A DNA stretch of 32,196 nt from an uncultured Roseburia sp. (GTDB lineage: Bacteria; Bacillota; Clostridia; Lachnospirales; Lachnospiraceae), in assembly GCA_947628935.1 (NCBI GenBank), contig CANRBT010000006.1:1-32196 (forward strand), in the 5' to 3' direction. A program made the position numbers and the translations under genes. Of the stretch, positions 1 through 9,331 are shown piece after piece (position 1 is the stretch's first letter; each line of letters begins with the position of its first letter). The notes under the pieces were generated by a model that searched no databases, was not told the origin of the DNA, and saw only the letters and a program-made list of their open reading frames with translations.

Positions 1-353
1 CTGGTGATCGACGGAACGATCGCCGCGATCAGGATCACAAAGATACCGACCAGGAACAGGAGCGCACACACAATGGCGATCGCCCTTGCCATTTTCTTTG
101 ACTTCTGCGCCGTCTTCATGTGCGGTGTCAGCCATTTGAGCAGCCACCCTTCGCAAAACTTCATAATGGGATTGAGCAGATATGCCAGCACGAGCCCTAT
201 CGTGATGGGCTGAAGAATCTGTGTCAACTGCCTCCAGAACAATGTCAGCCCGTTATACCGATAGATCATAAAAAAGAATAAAATACAACAACAAAAGGTA
301 ATAAATACGATCAACGCAATTGTAAGATAATGCCTGAACTTAGAGTCACCCAA
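1..353 (-). CDS. AI-2E family transporter / PerM-like permease, N-terminal part (truncated by window edge)
   Basis: Reverse-strand reading from a TTG at 353 gives LGDSKFRHYLTIALIVFITFCCCILFFFMIYRYNGLTLFWRQLTQILQPITIGLVLAYLLNPIMKFCEGWLLKWL...; a GGGAGGA-like RBS lies upstream; hydrophobic N-terminus and 'P.xxGxxLAYLLNPI' typical of AI-2E exporters. Confidence 0.75.
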   Translation of the reverse strand, partial: MGDSKFRHYLTIALIVFITFCCCILFFFMIYRYNGLTLFWRQLTQILQPITIGLVLAYLLNPIMKFCEGWLLKWLTPHMKTAQKSKKMARAIAIVCALLFLVGIFVILIAAIVPSIT

Positions 354-468
354 ACCGATCTCCTCCCCACGTATCGTCTGATGCTTGTATTATACCCTAT
401 TTCACTCTATTTTCCAATGACGAACTTCCTGTAACCCTAACAATATCGGCGCTTCTGACGGTCAAAAA

Positions 469-495
469 AGAAGAGCGCCTCAAACGCGCTCTTCT
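469..495 (-). terminator. Rho-independent terminator of the aconitase-family hydratase gene
   Basis: Perfect 10-bp inverted repeat AGAAGAGCGC/GCGCTCTTCT with 7-nt loop, followed on the minus strand by TTTTTT. Confidence 0.85.
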
Positions 496-524
496 CCGAC
501 CATCTCTTTTTTCGTCCATTCCGC

Positions 525-2825
525 CTAGCCGCGATAGTAATTGATGAGACATCCCTTAAGGATGATCTCCCGCTCATCATCTGTCATTGCGCCGAGCTCC
601 AGCCGGAACTCCTTCAGGCTGTCGCCCTCCACGACATACGCCGTAAGCTCCGATCTCTTTTCCTCCACAGCTTTGCGGATATCCGGCAGGAACAGATAAT
701 CCAGATTTTTAAACGGCAGCTCGCCCTCCCGGATCAGGAAGGGCAGCATGCCCCAGTTGATGAGATTGGAACGATAGCGCTTGGTCGCGTATTCATTTGC
801 AATATTTGCCCATCCGCCGAGAACCTTCTGACAGGACGCCGCCTGCTCGCGCGCCGAGCCGTCCCCGGGTTTTACCGCAAATATCGTGCTGCCGAACCCG
901 ATCGTCCCCTGTGCGTTTGCGGCAAGCTTCCTGTCCGGGAACGCATGGTCGATCGCCTCCAGCACGGCTCCAAGCTCCCCTACCGCCTGCACGGGATCCT
1001 GTCCCTCCTCCAGTGCCTTCTGTGCCTTCTGAATCTCCTTGGCGCGTCCGACATACTGCGGATCCTTTCTGGAAAGCGCAAACTCCGCAAGTCCCAGCGG
1101 ATTGGAACGGTACGAGGACGTCTCACCGGACGGGATCAGCTCGTCCGTTGTCGTCACAGGATCATGGATCTCAGACACTACCTGAAGCACCAGATTCTCC
1201 GGCAGCGCACTCATCGCCGGCCAATCCTTGATGTTCGGTCCGAACTGGATCTCCACAGTGGGATCCGCCACGCCCTTGCTGTCAAATACCCGATTCTCAT
1301 AGATCGTCTTATCGAAGAAGTACTTTGGCTTCGTGAACGTCACATCCACATCCGTCGCCGCAGTCAAATAGCCTCTGTTCGCCGCAGTCGCAGCAATGGA
1401 ACGCGCATCCATGAGCGCCACGGAAGCCACCTGTCCCTGCTGCACCTTCGAGCCCTCGCGGTTCGGGAAGTTCCGCGTCGAATGTCGGATCGAAAACGCA
1501 TTGTTCGCCGGTGTGTCCCCCGCGCCAAAGCACGGACCGCAAAACGCCGTCTTCACGATCGCGCCGGTCTGCATGAGCGTTGCGACGGCGCCGTTTTTGA
1601 CCAGCTCCATATAGATCGGCGTGCTCGCCGGGTAAACGCTGAGCGTAAACTCATCCGCCCCGATCGATGCCCCGCGCAGAATGTCCGCCGCGTCACAGAT
1701 ATTTTCAAATCCTCCGCCCGCACATCCTGCAATGATCCCCTGGTCGACGTAAAGTCTTTTGTTCCGCACCTTGCTTTTTAAGTCAAGCTTGACCGCGCCG
1801 TCAAAGCTCACCTGGGCACGCTTCTCGCAATCGTCCAAGATATCCATCAGATTCGCGTTCAGCTCCTCGATCGTGTAGGTATTGCTCGGATGGAACGGCA
1901 TCGCGATCATCGGCTTGATCTCTCCCAGATCGATCTCGACCATTCCGTCATAATATGCCGTCTCACCCGGCTTCAGCTCCGCATAATCGCCGGTTCTGCC
2001 GTGAATCTCATAGAACTCCCTCACCTTGTCGTCTGTCTGCCAAATGGAGGAAAGGCAGGTCGTCTCCGTTGTCATGACGTCCACCCCGATACGAAAATCG
2101 ACACTCAGGTTCGCGACGCCCGGACCAACGAACTCCATGACCTTATTTTTCACATATCCGCGGTCAAACACCTCCCCGATGATCGCAAGCGCCACATCCT
2201 GTGGTCCGACACCCTTTCTCGGGGCTCCCTTCAGATACACGCCGATAACCTCCGGCATGTCGATATCATAGGTCCTCGACAGCAGCTGCTTTACAAGCTC
2301 CGGTCCGCCCTCGCCGACTGCCATCGTCCCAAGCGCCCCATAGCGCGTGTGAGAATCCGAACCGAGGATCATCTTTCCTCCGCCGGCAAGCATTTCACGC
2401 GCAAACTGGTGGATCACAGCCTGATGAGGCGGAACATAGACTCCGCCATAGCGCTTCGCACAGGTCAGTCCGTACATGTGGTCGTCCTCGTTGATCGTTC
2501 CCCCGACCGCGCACAGGCTGTTGTGGCAGTTGGTCAGCACATAGGGGATCGGGAACTTCTCCAACCCTGATGCGCGCGCGGTCTGAATGATCCCGACAAA
2601 CGTAATGTCGTGAGAGGTCAGCTTGTCAAACCTGATCTGCAGCTTTTCCATATTGCCGGAGACATTATGCTCTTTTAAGATCCCGTAGGCGATCGTCTGC
2701 TTTGCCGCCTCCTCCTTTGTAACCGCCGCTCCTGTCCTGTTCTGTATGGCCGCCGCCGCATCCTTGCCATCCGCGATCAACTCACTGCCGTGTACCAGAT
2801 ATACACCGCTATCGTACAGCTTCAT
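525..2825 (-). CDS. Aconitase-superfamily hydratase (YbhJ-like; substrate unknown)
   Basis: 766-aa ORF; aconitase-like [37 protein letters not shown], and C-terminal swivelling-domain-like [18 protein letters not shown]-type RBS. Confidence 0.85.
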   Translation of the reverse strand: MKLYDSGVYLVHGSELIADGKDAAAAIQNRTGAAVTKEEAAKQTIAYGILKEHNVSGNMEKLQIRFDKLTSHDITFVGIIQTARASGLEKFPIPYVLTNCHNSLCAVGGTINEDDHMYGLTCAKRYGGVYVPPHQAVIHQFAREMLAGGGKMILGSDSHTRYGALGTMAVGEGGPELVKQLLSRTYDIDMPEVIGVYLKGAPRKGVGPQDVALAIIGEVFDRGYVKNKVMEFVGPGVANLSVDFRIGVDVMTTETTCLSSIWQTDDKVREFYEIHGRTGDYAELKPGETAYYDGMVEIDLGEIKPMIAMPFHPSNTYTIEELNANLMDILDDCEKRAQVSFDGAVKLDLKSKVRNKRLYVDQGIIAGCAGGGFENICDAADILRGASIGADEFTLSVYPASTPIYMELVKNGAVATLMQTGAIVKTAFCGPCFGAGDTPANNAFSIRHSTRNFPNREGSKVQQGQVASVALMDARSIAATAANRGYLTAATDVDVTFTKPKYFFDKTIYENRVFDSKGVADPTVEIQFGPNIKDWPAMSALPENLVLQVVSEIHDPVTTTDELIPSGETSSYRSNPLGLAEFALSRKDPQYVGRAKEIQKAQKALEEGQDPVQAVGELGAVLEAIDHAFPDRKLAANAQGTIGFGSTIFAVKPGDGSAREQAASCQKVLGGWANIANEYATKRYRSNLINWGMLPFLIREGELPFKNLDYLFLPDIRKAVEEKRSELTAYVVEGDSLKEFRLELGAMTDDEREIILKGCLINYYRG

Positions 2826-2854
2826 ATCGTTCCTCCTTTATCTTTCAGAATAAA

Positions 2855-2884
2855 AGTGCACAGGGCATGATGCACCTGCGCACT
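2855..2884 (-). promoter_or_regulatory. 5'-leader stem-loop upstream of hydratase gene
   Basis: Minus strand AGTGCGCAGG-TGCATCATGC-CCTGTGCACT: 10-bp stem (one G-U), loop can form a further GCA/TGC stem. Confidence 0.5.
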
Positions 2885-2896
2885 CACTTATCGAAA

Positions 2897-2925
2897 ATTA
2901 TAAAAGCATCGACCGTAAAAATCAA
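2897..2925 (-). promoter_or_regulatory. Predicted sigma-A promoter of hydratase gene
   Basis: Minus strand TTGATT - 17 nt - TATAAT. Confidence 0.6.
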
Positions 2926-2946
2926 GCCCTTTATCAGACGCGCGCA

Positions 2947-3606
2947 TCATATCGCTCCGTCCTCCAGCATTAAAATCAGATCGAACAGACTGTCCGCCTC
3001 CGCCGTGATCAACTTCCGCAGAGCCGCATCCGGCTTTGTCAAATCCGGCACCATCACGGTCCGCAGTCCCGCGTCCACGGCAGACCGCACGCCGTTGGGG
3101 GAATCCTCCACGGCAACGCATTCCTTTGGAGCCTCCCCGAGCTGTGCGCAGGCATATAGGTAAATATCCGGCTTCGGCTTGCCGTTCTCCACCATCGTGG
3201 CACAGATAACCTTGTCAAACTTATCATAGATGCCCACCCTTGTCAAGTAGCTGCGGGCGCGCTTCGGATCCGTGGCAGTTGCGACCGCAGTGCGGATCCC
3301 ATGTGACCGGAGATAGTCGAGGACCTCATCTGCCCCCTCCTTCTTCTCCAGCCCGTACCGCGCAATATGCTCCTGCATCAGCTCCTTTCGGCGCTCCCGG
3401 ATCGTCCAGTAGGAAAAGCGCGGGCCAAAGATCTCCTGCAGATAGGACGCCGCATATTTCCCTGCCAGACTGCGGATCTCCAGCGCATGTTCCGGCTTCA
3501 TGTCGAACCCTGCCTCCGCTGCCGCCTGACACCAGTATTTGTTCAGCCATTTTTCCGTATCGATCAGCACGCCGTCCATATCAAAGATGACCGCTTTTAT
3601 CATCAC
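2947..3606 (-). CDS. HAD family hydrolase (beta-phosphoglucomutase-like phosphatase)
   Basis: 219-aa ORF with MIKAVIFDMDGVLIDTE motif I, TAVATAT motif II, GKPKPDIYLYA and VAVEDSPNGVRSA motif IV. Confidence 0.9.
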   Translation of the reverse strand: MMIKAVIFDMDGVLIDTEKWLNKYWCQAAAEAGFDMKPEHALEIRSLAGKYAASYLQEIFGPRFSYWTIRERRKELMQEHIARYGLEKKEGADEVLDYLRSHGIRTAVATATDPKRARSYLTRVGIYDKFDKVICATMVENGKPKPDIYLYACAQLGEAPKECVAVEDSPNGVRSAVDAGLRTVMVPDLTKPDAALRKLITAEADSLFDLILMLEDGAI

Positions 3607-3667
3607 CCATGCCCTCCCTTTTCCCTTTGCGCCATTTGATACCAGACCGTCGGTCCGGGGACAAATC

Positions 3668-5686
3668 TCATTTTACCCCCCCCCTATAGAAAATCGGCAG
3701 CTGCAATGACGCAGTGAACAGATCCCCATCGACTGTGATCTCGAGGGTTCCCCCCATGAGCTGCGCCAGATTCTTTGCAATGGAAAGACCCAGCCCGCTG
3801 CCCTCCGTCGTGCGTGAGGAATCGCCGCGAATGAACCGCTCCGTCAAATCCTCCACGCTGCCATTCTCCAATGCCAGGGAACGTTCCGATACGTTCTTAA
3901 TGGAAAATACCGCCCACCCGTCCCGCTCCTGCACCTCCACATAGACACGCGTCTTTTCCAGCGCATATTTCGCCGCATTGTTATATAAATTTTCTATCAC
4001 GCGGTACAAATGCCTCCCATCCGACCAGATGAACAGCGCCTCCTGGGGAAGCCTTGTGATAATCGTCAGCTCCCGTTTTTCGAACTTCTCGTTAAACTCT
4101 CCTCCCGTCTGGCAGACCAGCTCCACGAGATCGATTTTCTGCATATCCAGCTTTACGTTTCCCGAGCTGATCTTGGACGCCTCGACCAGATCCTCCGTCA
4201 GCTGTCTGAGCCGTTGTGACTTCTCATCCAAAATCTGCACATAGCCCCGCACGCGCTCGTCCGCGATCTCCTCCCGCTTGATCAGATCCACATAATTGAT
4301 AATGGAAGTGAGCGGCGTCTTGATGTCATGGGAGACGTTTGTGATCAGATCCGCCTTCATGCGCTCGTTCTTTGTGTTCTCGTCGACCGCGTGCAGCAGA
4401 CCGGTACCGATATTGTTGATGGCTTCCGCCAGTTGCCGGTTATCCCCGTGCAGCTCCTCCAGCTCGATCTTCTCTGTCAGGTCGCCGTTCGCAATCTCTT
4501 CCACGCCCTCCAGAATGTGATAGCGCTCCACAGCCATCCGCAGCAGAAAATATGCCTCGGCTCCGCAAAAGACCAGCAACAAGACAAACGCCGCCATACT
4601 TTCCCGGACAAACGTCTGCCTCGCGAGCGCAAAGAGGATCAGCATATGTACAGCGAACAGCGCGACGATCCGCACCGTCACGGAACGCTCCCGGAACAAC
4701 TTTTCCAGCCCTCTGCACAACCAGCAGATCAGGCTGCTCTCCCACATCACCTCTGCCTTGAGCCGGCGTACCATACTGAGATAAAAGATCAAAAACAGCA
4801 GATCCGCCAGAAAGCTGACGGTTCCCGCCACTGCCAAAAAACCCGGCACATCCCAGCTCCTGCTGCCTGTCCTTCCCGGCAGCAGGAACAGTTCGCTTTC
4901 CAGAACTATAAATCCCGCAAACAACAGCTCCGTCTTGATCCGGTCCAGCAGGTTGAGCGAAATTCCTTCCTCCTCCGCCTTATGACCTGCAGAGAGCGTC
5001 AGATATACAAGCGTGAGGATCCATCCGACCAGACTGATCAGTCCTCCAAACATCCCGATCTTCGTCCATGGGTACAAACGCTCATATTCCATCCTTGCCT
5101 CGTACAGATCATCATGTGCGGACAGCTCCACATCCACTCCGAACACCAGGACCACATTCTCAAGCGGCCAGTAGATCTGGTGGTTGTAGGTCCCAAAAAA
5201 ATAGTCCTCCAGCCCTCTGATATCCGTACCAAATTCCTTGTTCTCCATGTCGTAGAGCAGATAGTTTCCCATGGTGCGCGCTTCCATCAGGATCGCCTGG
5301 GTATCGAAGATCTGCCCCGGTCTGGTATCCGGCTGATTCGTATACCATATGCCGTCCGACTTGTACCAGAAACAGAAATTGGACTCCTCCCTGGAAAACT
5401 CATTCGTATACTGCAGATAGCGTCTGTCCTGCTCCAGGCTCCGGTACTCTCCCTGCTGCATCAGACGCAGATATTCGTTTAGATCCTCACATTTCTGCTC
5501 CATGCATTTCACATAGTAACCGGAAGCGAAAAAATCGTTCGTGCCGATATCCGTCGATCCAAGCATGTCCTTGTCGATCATCGTCCCCAGCAGAACAACG
5601 GAAACGGTCAGCACGATGGTAAAAAAGGAGTGCAGCAGGAACCCTGTCATTTTCATTCCATACCCATAGGAAGCTCTTTCCATCAC
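3668..5686 (-). CDS. Membrane sensor histidine kinase
   Basis: 672-aa ORF; several TM segments, HAMP-like region, NVSHDIKTPLTSIINYVDLI H-box, NLYNNAAKYA N-box, GSGLGLSIAKNLAQLMGG G-box. Confidence 0.93.
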   Translation of the reverse strand: MMERASYGYGMKMTGFLLHSFFTIVLTVSVVLLGTMIDKDMLGSTDIGTNDFFASGYYVKCMEQKCEDLNEYLRLMQQGEYRSLEQDRRYLQYTNEFSREESNFCFWYKSDGIWYTNQPDTRPGQIFDTQAILMEARTMGNYLLYDMENKEFGTDIRGLEDYFFGTYNHQIYWPLENVVLVFGVDVELSAHDDLYEARMEYERLYPWTKIGMFGGLISLVGWILTLVYLTLSAGHKAEEEGISLNLLDRIKTELLFAGFIVLESELFLLPGRTGSRSWDVPGFLAVAGTVSFLADLLFLIFYLSMVRRLKAEVMWESSLICWLCRGLEKLFRERSVTVRIVALFAVHMLILFALARQTFVRESMAAFVLLLVFCGAEAYFLLRMAVERYHILEGVEEIANGDLTEKIELEELHGDNRQLAEAINNIGTGLLHAVDENTKNERMKADLITNVSHDIKTPLTSIINYVDLIKREEIADERVRGYVQILDEKSQRLRQLTEDLVEASKISSGNVKLDMQKIDLVELVCQTGGEFNEKFEKRELTIITRLPQEALFIWSDGRHLYRVIENLYNNAAKYALEKTRVYVEVQERDGWAVFSIKNVSERSLALENGSVEDLTERFIRGDSSRTTEGSGLGLSIAKNLAQLMGGTLEITVDGDLFTASLQLPIFYRGGVK

Positions 5687-5695
5687 AGATCTCCT

Positions 5696-6388
5696 CTAGC
5701 TCTTATCGATCTTATATCCCACTCCCCATACCACCTTCAGGTACCGCGGCTCTTTGGGATTGATCTCTATTTTTTCCCTGATATGGCGGATGTGTACCGC
5801 CACGGTATTGTCCGCGCCGATCGCATCTTCATTCCAGATACTCTCATAAATCTGGTTGATCGAAAACACCTTCCCCTGATTTTTCATCAGAAGAAGCAGA
5901 ATATTGTATTCGATCGGTGTCAGCTTCACTGCCTCTCCGTCGACTGTGACCTCCTTGAGATCGTCATTGATGGAAAGACCGCCTGCTGTGTACACGGCGC
6001 TGCCGATATCCGCCGCATTGCCCAGCTGGGTATAACGGCGCAGCTGGGATTTCACTCTCGCCACCAGCTCCAGCGGATTAAACGGCTTCTCCACATAATC
6101 ATCCGCACCGATATTCAGCCCCAGGATCTTATCGGAATCCTCCGTCTTCGCCGAGAGGATGATGATCGGAATACTGCTCGCCTCCCGGATCTTTAAGGTC
6201 GCATGGATGCCGTCCAGCTTCGGCATCATCACGTCTATGATCAATAGATGGACCTCCTGCTCCCGCAGGATCGCAAGCGCCTCCTCCCCATCGTACGCCT
6301 TTAATACCCGGAATCCCTCCTGTTGCAGATAAATATCTATCGCATCTACGATCTCTTTATCGTCATCACATACCAATATCGTCTGCAT
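5696..6388 (-). CDS. OmpR/PhoB-family response regulator
   Basis: 230-aa ORF; receiver domain ILVCDDDKEIVDAI...LLIIDVMMPKLDG...ILSAKTEDSDKILGLNIGADDYVEKPFNPLEL plus winged-helix C-terminus VAVHIRHIREKIE; adjacent to the kinase. Confidence 0.95.
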   Translation of the reverse strand: MQTILVCDDDKEIVDAIDIYLQQEGFRVLKAYDGEEALAILREQEVHLLIIDVMMPKLDGIHATLKIREASSIPIIILSAKTEDSDKILGLNIGADDYVEKPFNPLELVARVKSQLRRYTQLGNAADIGSAVYTAGGLSINDDLKEVTVDGEAVKLTPIEYNILLLLMKNQGKVFSINQIYESIWNEDAIGADNTVAVHIRHIREKIEINPKEPRYLKVVWGVGYKIDKS

Positions 6389-6465
6389 GCCGCGTCAAAC
6401 CCCTGCTTTCCTTCGTTATGTGTTTATTTTATCAGGAAAATATAGACTATTATAGGGGGGATTTC

Positions 6466-6495
6466 TTAACTTTTCTTTAAATTCTGCGCTAGTAT
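6466..6495 (+). promoter_or_regulatory. Possible promoter of LCP gene
   Basis: TTAACT - 18 nt - TAGTAT upstream of the 6548 ORF. Confidence 0.35.
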
Positions 6496-6547
6496 TTTCC
6501 AGTTTGATTACGCAAAAAATACAGAACCTATCTATCAGGAGGATATC

Positions 6548-7600
6548 TTGATGAACCGAAAATCAAAAACCAGACGAAATATCGTCATACTGATCTTAGA
6601 GCTGTTGGTCCTGCTCGTTCTTGCCGTTGTCCTTTTTGTTGCGACCAAGCTTTCCAAAATCGAGCGGAACGAGATCCATATAGAGGATGTCTCCATCAAT
6701 AACGACCTTTCTCAGGAAACGCAGGAGATACTCGCCTCCAATCAGACGATCGCCCTGTTCGGACTGGACAATCGTTCTAACGGAAGCCTCTCCCGCGGAC
6801 GCAGCGACGTCATCATGCTTGCGACCATCGACAGCGAAGCGCGCGAGGTCCGTCTGGTGTCCGTCTACCGGGATTCTTATCTGGACACAGGGAACGGCAG
6901 ATTTGAAAAATGCAATGCCGCCTATGCAAAGGGGGGACCGGAGCAGGCCATCTCCATGCTGAATACCAATCTGGATCTTTCCATCACAGACTATATCACG
7001 GTCGATTTCAATGCGGTCGTAGAATGTGTGGATCTGCTTGGCGGCGTGGAGCTGGAGATCACGGACACGGAAGCGGCCCTGATGCTCGGTTATATTCAGG
7101 AGATCAATCGCATCACAGGACACAGCTCCGTCTGCCCGCCTTCCGGCGGCAAATATACGCTGGACGGCGTACAGGCATGCGCCTATGCCCGCATCCGTTA
7201 CGGGGGCGGCGACGATTACCGGCGCACGGAGCGTCAGCGCGCCGTGCTCGCCTCCATGATCGCCAAAGCGCAAAAAGCCGACCTGTTGACGCTCAACCGG
7301 CTGATCGACCAGGTCTTTGGCGATATTCAGACAAGCTTTACCAATGCAGAGCTTTTGGGACTTGCCGCAGACCTGTTCCAGTACAGGCTGGGAGACACCA
7401 GCGGCTTTCCCTATGAGAAAACGACCCGGCGCTACAAGGGAGTGGGCGACGTTGTCATCCCCTGCGACCTCGCATCCAACGTGACCGCCCTGCATTCCTT
7501 CCTCTATCGCGCGGACGACTACACCCCGTCCAACACGGTACAGGCAAACAACGCCATCCTCATCGATAAAACAGGCTTTCGCCAGGGCGACGGATATTAA
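6548..7600 (+). CDS. LytR-CpsA-Psr (LCP) family protein
   Basis: N-terminal TM anchor; ALFGLDNRSNGSLSRGRSDVIMLATID, VRLVSVYRDSYLD, DYITVDFNAVVECVDLLGGVE, ACAYARIRYGGGDDYRRTERQRAVL are LCP signatures; AGGAGG RBS. Start ATG at 6548 or 6551. Confidence 0.93.
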   Translation: MMNRKSKTRRNIVILILELLVLLVLAVVLFVATKLSKIERNEIHIEDVSINNDLSQETQEILASNQTIALFGLDNRSNGSLSRGRSDVIMLATIDSEAREVRLVSVYRDSYLDTGNGRFEKCNAAYAKGGPEQAISMLNTNLDLSITDYITVDFNAVVECVDLLGGVELEITDTEAALMLGYIQEINRITGHSSVCPPSGGKYTLDGVQACAYARIRYGGGDDYRRTERQRAVLASMIAKAQKADLLTLNRLIDQVFGDIQTSFTNAELLGLAADLFQYRLGDTSGFPYEKTTRRYKGVGDVVIPCDLASNVTALHSFLYRADDYTPSNTVQANNAILIDKTGFRQGDGY

Positions 7601-7710
7601 GGGGGTATTTTATTTTACTTTAGTTTGGCTGATTCATAACCTCAAGTTGTCCCTTCTGTATTACAATACTGGCGTATGATATTGGCTTCATACAGGGGAG
7701 GCAAAAGAGT

Positions 7711-8022
7711 ATGGATAAAACAATGGCGGATCGTTTGATCGAATTGCGGGAGAAGAACCGGCTGTCACAAAGCGCTGTCGCGAGCAGGCTGGGTGTGACG
7801 CCGGCTCTCATCAGCGCCTATGAAAAGACAGAGCGGAATCCCAGCATCCAAAAGCTGGTGGCGCTCGCCGACATCTATCACAGCTCCACAGATTACATCC
7901 TGGGGCGCTCTGCTACGAATGCACATGCCCGGATATTGGATGTGTCCGATCTCTCGGATGCACAGGTTCATGTGCTGCGCAATCTGGTGGAGGTCATGCG
8001 TTATCCCGATACGCCAACGTAG
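7711..8022 (+). CDS. XRE-family helix-turn-helix transcriptional regulator
   Basis: 103-aa ORF: LIELREKNRLSQSAVASRLGVTPALISAYEKTERNPSIQKLVALADIYHSSTDYILGR. Confidence 0.92.
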   Translation: MDKTMADRLIELREKNRLSQSAVASRLGVTPALISAYEKTERNPSIQKLVALADIYHSSTDYILGRSATNAHARILDVSDLSDAQVHVLRNLVEVMRYPDTPT

Positions 8023-8036
8023 GGAAGACGCGTTTC

Positions 8037-8378
8037 TCAGTTATCCAGTTTGTTGATCATATCCACAATATGGTCATGTCTTTCTTTTGCGCTCATCTCG
8101 TCATATTTCCTGTTCTTCTTATATGCCCTGATCGCAAGATAACAAAACAGAAAGACTGTGGGGATATCCGTCAACAAATAGATCAAAGGGATATTCAGAT
8201 GCCCTGGAAGAACATATGCGAACACGAGCGCAAGAAATCCCGGAAGGAATATCAGCATGGAGACAAGGCACGCCCAGTACTCGACGCCGACCGCCCGGTA
8301 CCATTTTTTTTGCCCATCGGACGCGGATCCTGCTTTTTTATCCAAACATTCCAAAAGCTCATCATCGTTCAGCATCAT
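8037..8378 (-). CDS. Small hypothetical membrane protein
   Basis: 113-aa ORF with two predicted hydrophobic segments and charged termini; sits in an otherwise unassigned gap. Confidence 0.6.
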   Translation of the reverse strand: MMLNDDELLECLDKKAGSASDGQKKWYRAVGVEYWACLVSMLIFLPGFLALVFAYVLPGHLNIPLIYLLTDIPTVFLFCYLAIRAYKKNRKYDEMSAKERHDHIVDMINKLDN

Positions 8379-8487
8379 TCTCTCCTTCAGGGAAAATCGG
8401 GATTATAAACTCTTAGATTATGGTATCATACTTCTGCCCGGATTTCAACCTATAAGTATAGTTAATACTGTTTTTGTAAAAACAAAA

Positions 8488-8522
8488 ACTGCCGCAGAGC
8501 GTCCTTATCTCCCTGCAGCAGT
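8488..8522 (-). terminator. Rho-independent terminator of the coiled-coil protein gene
   Basis: ACTGCTGCAG...CTGCGGCAGT stem on the minus strand followed by TTTTTGTTTTT. Confidence 0.75.
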
Positions 8523-8534
8523 CTCCCTGTTTTC

Positions 8535-9302
8535 TTAAGAACGTTTGCCGAACAAACCATGTCGCTGCTCGGTCTTTTTCTCGTCCGCATCCTCCTTCCA
8601 CTTAAAGTATTCGGCGTCCAGATTGACCCTGATCTCCGGCGCTGCCGCCGTCACCTCAGTGATCTCCTCGGAAAATTCCTCCTCCGGCTGCTCTTCCTCA
8701 AGCGGAATGCCCGCTTTTTCAAAATACTCCGGATTGATCCTGATCTCCGGCTTGACCGCCGTAAATGCGGAAACCTCTTCCGCCTCTTTCTTTTGCTTCT
8801 CCTGCTCTTTTTTCATCTGCCTGTTGCGATCCTCGATCAACTTCAGGTACTTGTCGGTATCGCGCAGCTCCTCCAGACTGCTTTTCAGCTCGGACTGGTT
8901 ATGGTGCACGTTCTCCCGCTCCTGCTTCAGATCCGTACTCAGCTTTGCGAGCATATCGCCAAATGCGGTCTCCGCGTTCCGGATGATCTCCTGTACCCGA
9001 AGCAGCGCCTCATCCGTATAGAGTACCGCGCCGGCATAGACATCCTCCGCCGTGCGGTTTGCATCCTGCACGATCTCGTCCGTCCTTCTGCGCACCTCAC
9101 GCTCCGCCGCCGCGCGGCTCTGCTCGGTCAGCTCATGCTCCTCCATCATCTCGTATATACAGGTATTGAGACGCTGCAGCAGCTCCAGCATCTCACGTTT
9201 CCCTACAATGATCCGCCCCGTTGCCGCATCATACACCTCGCTCTGCGAAAGCAATATGTGAATATCCCGCAAAACCTGTTCCGTTCTATCCTGCGCACCC
9301 AT
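8535..9302 (-). CDS. Coiled-coil hypothetical protein with duplicated C-terminal motif
   Basis: 255-aa ORF, heptad-rich central region; acidic C-terminal tail with two PEIR(I/V)N...EYF copies. Confidence 0.8.
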   Translation of the reverse strand: MGAQDRTEQVLRDIHILLSQSEVYDAATGRIIVGKREMLELLQRLNTCIYEMMEEHELTEQSRAAAEREVRRRTDEIVQDANRTAEDVYAGAVLYTDEALLRVQEIIRNAETAFGDMLAKLSTDLKQERENVHHNQSELKSSLEELRDTDKYLKLIEDRNRQMKKEQEKQKKEAEEVSAFTAVKPEIRINPEYFEKAGIPLEEEQPEEEFSEEITEVTAAAPEIRVNLDAEYFKWKEDADEKKTEQRHGLFGKRS

Positions 9303-9331
9303 AACCCTCTCCTGCTGCCACTTCCTGTGAT

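Noticed and set aside
945-1781. 278-aa + strand ORF opposite the hydratase (also 797-1231 and 1890-2570)
   Set aside because: Antisense shadow ORFs; Arg/Leu/His-rich, no recognisable domain.
4328-5482. 384-aa + strand ORF opposite the histidine kinase
   Set aside because: Antisense to a well-supported kinase with clear H/N/G boxes; composition (His/Gln/Arg-rich, no motifs) is typical of antisense shadow ORFs.
6596-7495. 299-aa - strand ORF opposite the LCP gene
   Set aside because: Antisense shadow; the + strand LCP reading has an RBS and family signatures.
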